Below are positions 61,669 to 61,946 of a stretch of DNA of 61,946 bases, piece by piece; positions within the stretch are counted from its first letter, which is position 1; the number at the start of each line of letters is the position of its first letter. A program made the translations under genes and the position numbers. The stretch is from Deltaproteobacteria bacterium (lineage in GTDB: Bacteria > Desulfobacterota > Desulfarculia > JACQYL01), in contig JACQYL010000011.1 in NCBI GenBank assembly GCA_016208165.1, forward strand, positions 1 through 61,946. Direction: 5' to 3'. The notes under the pieces were generated by a model, which did no database searches, was not told the origin of the DNA, and saw only the letters and a list, made by a program, of their open reading frames with translations.

Positions 61669-61946
61669 AACTGCTCAGTAGTATTAACCTCGACGATTAC
61701 TAATGTCACATCATCCATTTCACGGCTGCCCTTGGAAAAATCTGCGACGATTTTTTTAATGGTGCCCGCTAAAGCCGGCGCACCCATGCTCCCAGCCTGT
61801 TCGATTACTTCACACAGACGTTCCAGGCCGAATTCCTCGCCGGTCTTTGATTTAGCTTCGGTGATACCATCGGTATATTGGAGGATTACATCGCCAGGCA
61901 TTATGGGAATTTCTACCTCTTCGCAATTTAACGCCCACGGCACTCC
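61665..61946 (-). CDS. SpoIIE/RsbU-type PP2C phosphatase, C-terminal part only
   Basis: The visible 93 or so residues are the end of a SpoIIE-like serine phosphatase: GDVILQYTDGITEAKSKTGEEFG, the metal-binding Asp-Gly of the second half, then ERL and the closing DDVTLVIVEV. The gene begins beyond the right edge. It overlaps the next gene by 4 bases. Proteins of this kind control anti-sigma antagonists (partner switching), often with a receiver or GAF domain at the N-terminus, which is not visible here. Confidence 0.8.
   Translation of the reverse strand, partial: GVPWALNCEEVEIPIMPGDVILQYTDGITEAKSKTGEEFGLERLCEVIEQAGSMGAPALAGTIKKIVADFSKGSREMDDVTLVIVEVNTTEQL

Noticed and set aside
1-61946. CRISPR array
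   Set aside because: No regularly spaced repeats were seen on either strand; the only tandem repeat (45227-45282) has no spacer.

Overview
The window looks like a chromosome segment of an anaerobic or microaerobic Desulfobacterota (deltaproteobacterial) organism. This is inferred, not proven. The hints are a class II superoxide reductase, a cytochrome bd oxidase beside a 14-subunit complex I, many NarX/NarL-type and hybrid histidine kinases, a TreT trehalose synthase with a DUF5752 partner, small stress proteins (DUF3096, Usp, an Hsp20-like protein), a likely selenocysteine-containing protein, and IS200/RAYT-type elements with GGGGACGT-like ends.

Layout. Bases 0.2-9.7 kb form a stress block: DUF3096, Yip1 membrane protein, TreT/DUF5752, UspA, two-component proteins, superoxide reductase, an AF1514-like protein and a site-2 protease with CBS domains. 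Several small genes here are broken by frameshifts. Bases 10.1-14.9 kb form a signalling block on the minus strand: a NarX-type kinase, a STAS-like protein, a receiver lacking its phospho-Asp next to a normal receiver, a NarL-type regulator and the wreck of its kinase. Bases 15.1-23.6 kb, mostly plus strand, form a quinone block: UbiE/MenG methyltransferase, a second methyltransferase, UbiB/ABC1 kinase (minus strand), UbiA prenyltransferase and a radical SAM/SPASM enzyme, followed by cydAB. Bases 23.7-38.3 kb hold a complete nuo operon on the minus strand (nuoA, fused nuoBCD, E, F, G, H, I, J, K, L, M, N). Bases 38.4-45.2 kb hold the pentose phosphate genes: gnd, tal and tkt in one direction, zwf divergent.

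From 45.2 kb to the tRNA-Arg(UCU) at 60.5 kb the window becomes an accessory region: a large hybrid kinase and a GGDEF regulator, a PAS hybrid kinase, an IS4-like insertion sequence with a perfect 10-bp target duplication, three non-autonomous RAYT-derived elements plus one near-complete RAYT element, two toxin-antitoxin pairs (MqsR with a Panacea/DUF4065 antitoxin, and HicBA), and a second copy of the tRNA-Arg 3' end. Hidden between two element copies is a short gene missed by ordinary ORF calling. It reads as a signal-peptide-bearing, MerP/HMA-like protein interrupted by one in-frame TGA, which is followed at suitable spacing by a hairpin resembling a bacterial SECIS: a candidate selenoprotein.

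How it fits together. Complex I feeds electrons to a quinone pool whose synthesis genes lie next door, and cytochrome bd can drain that pool to oxygen. The complete set zwf-gnd-tal-tkt supplies NADPH. Superoxide reductase, Usp, trehalose and the site-2 protease suggest a lineage that meets oxygen and osmotic stress. The right end begins another signalling operon (SpoIIE/RsbU-type phosphatase) cut by the window edge.
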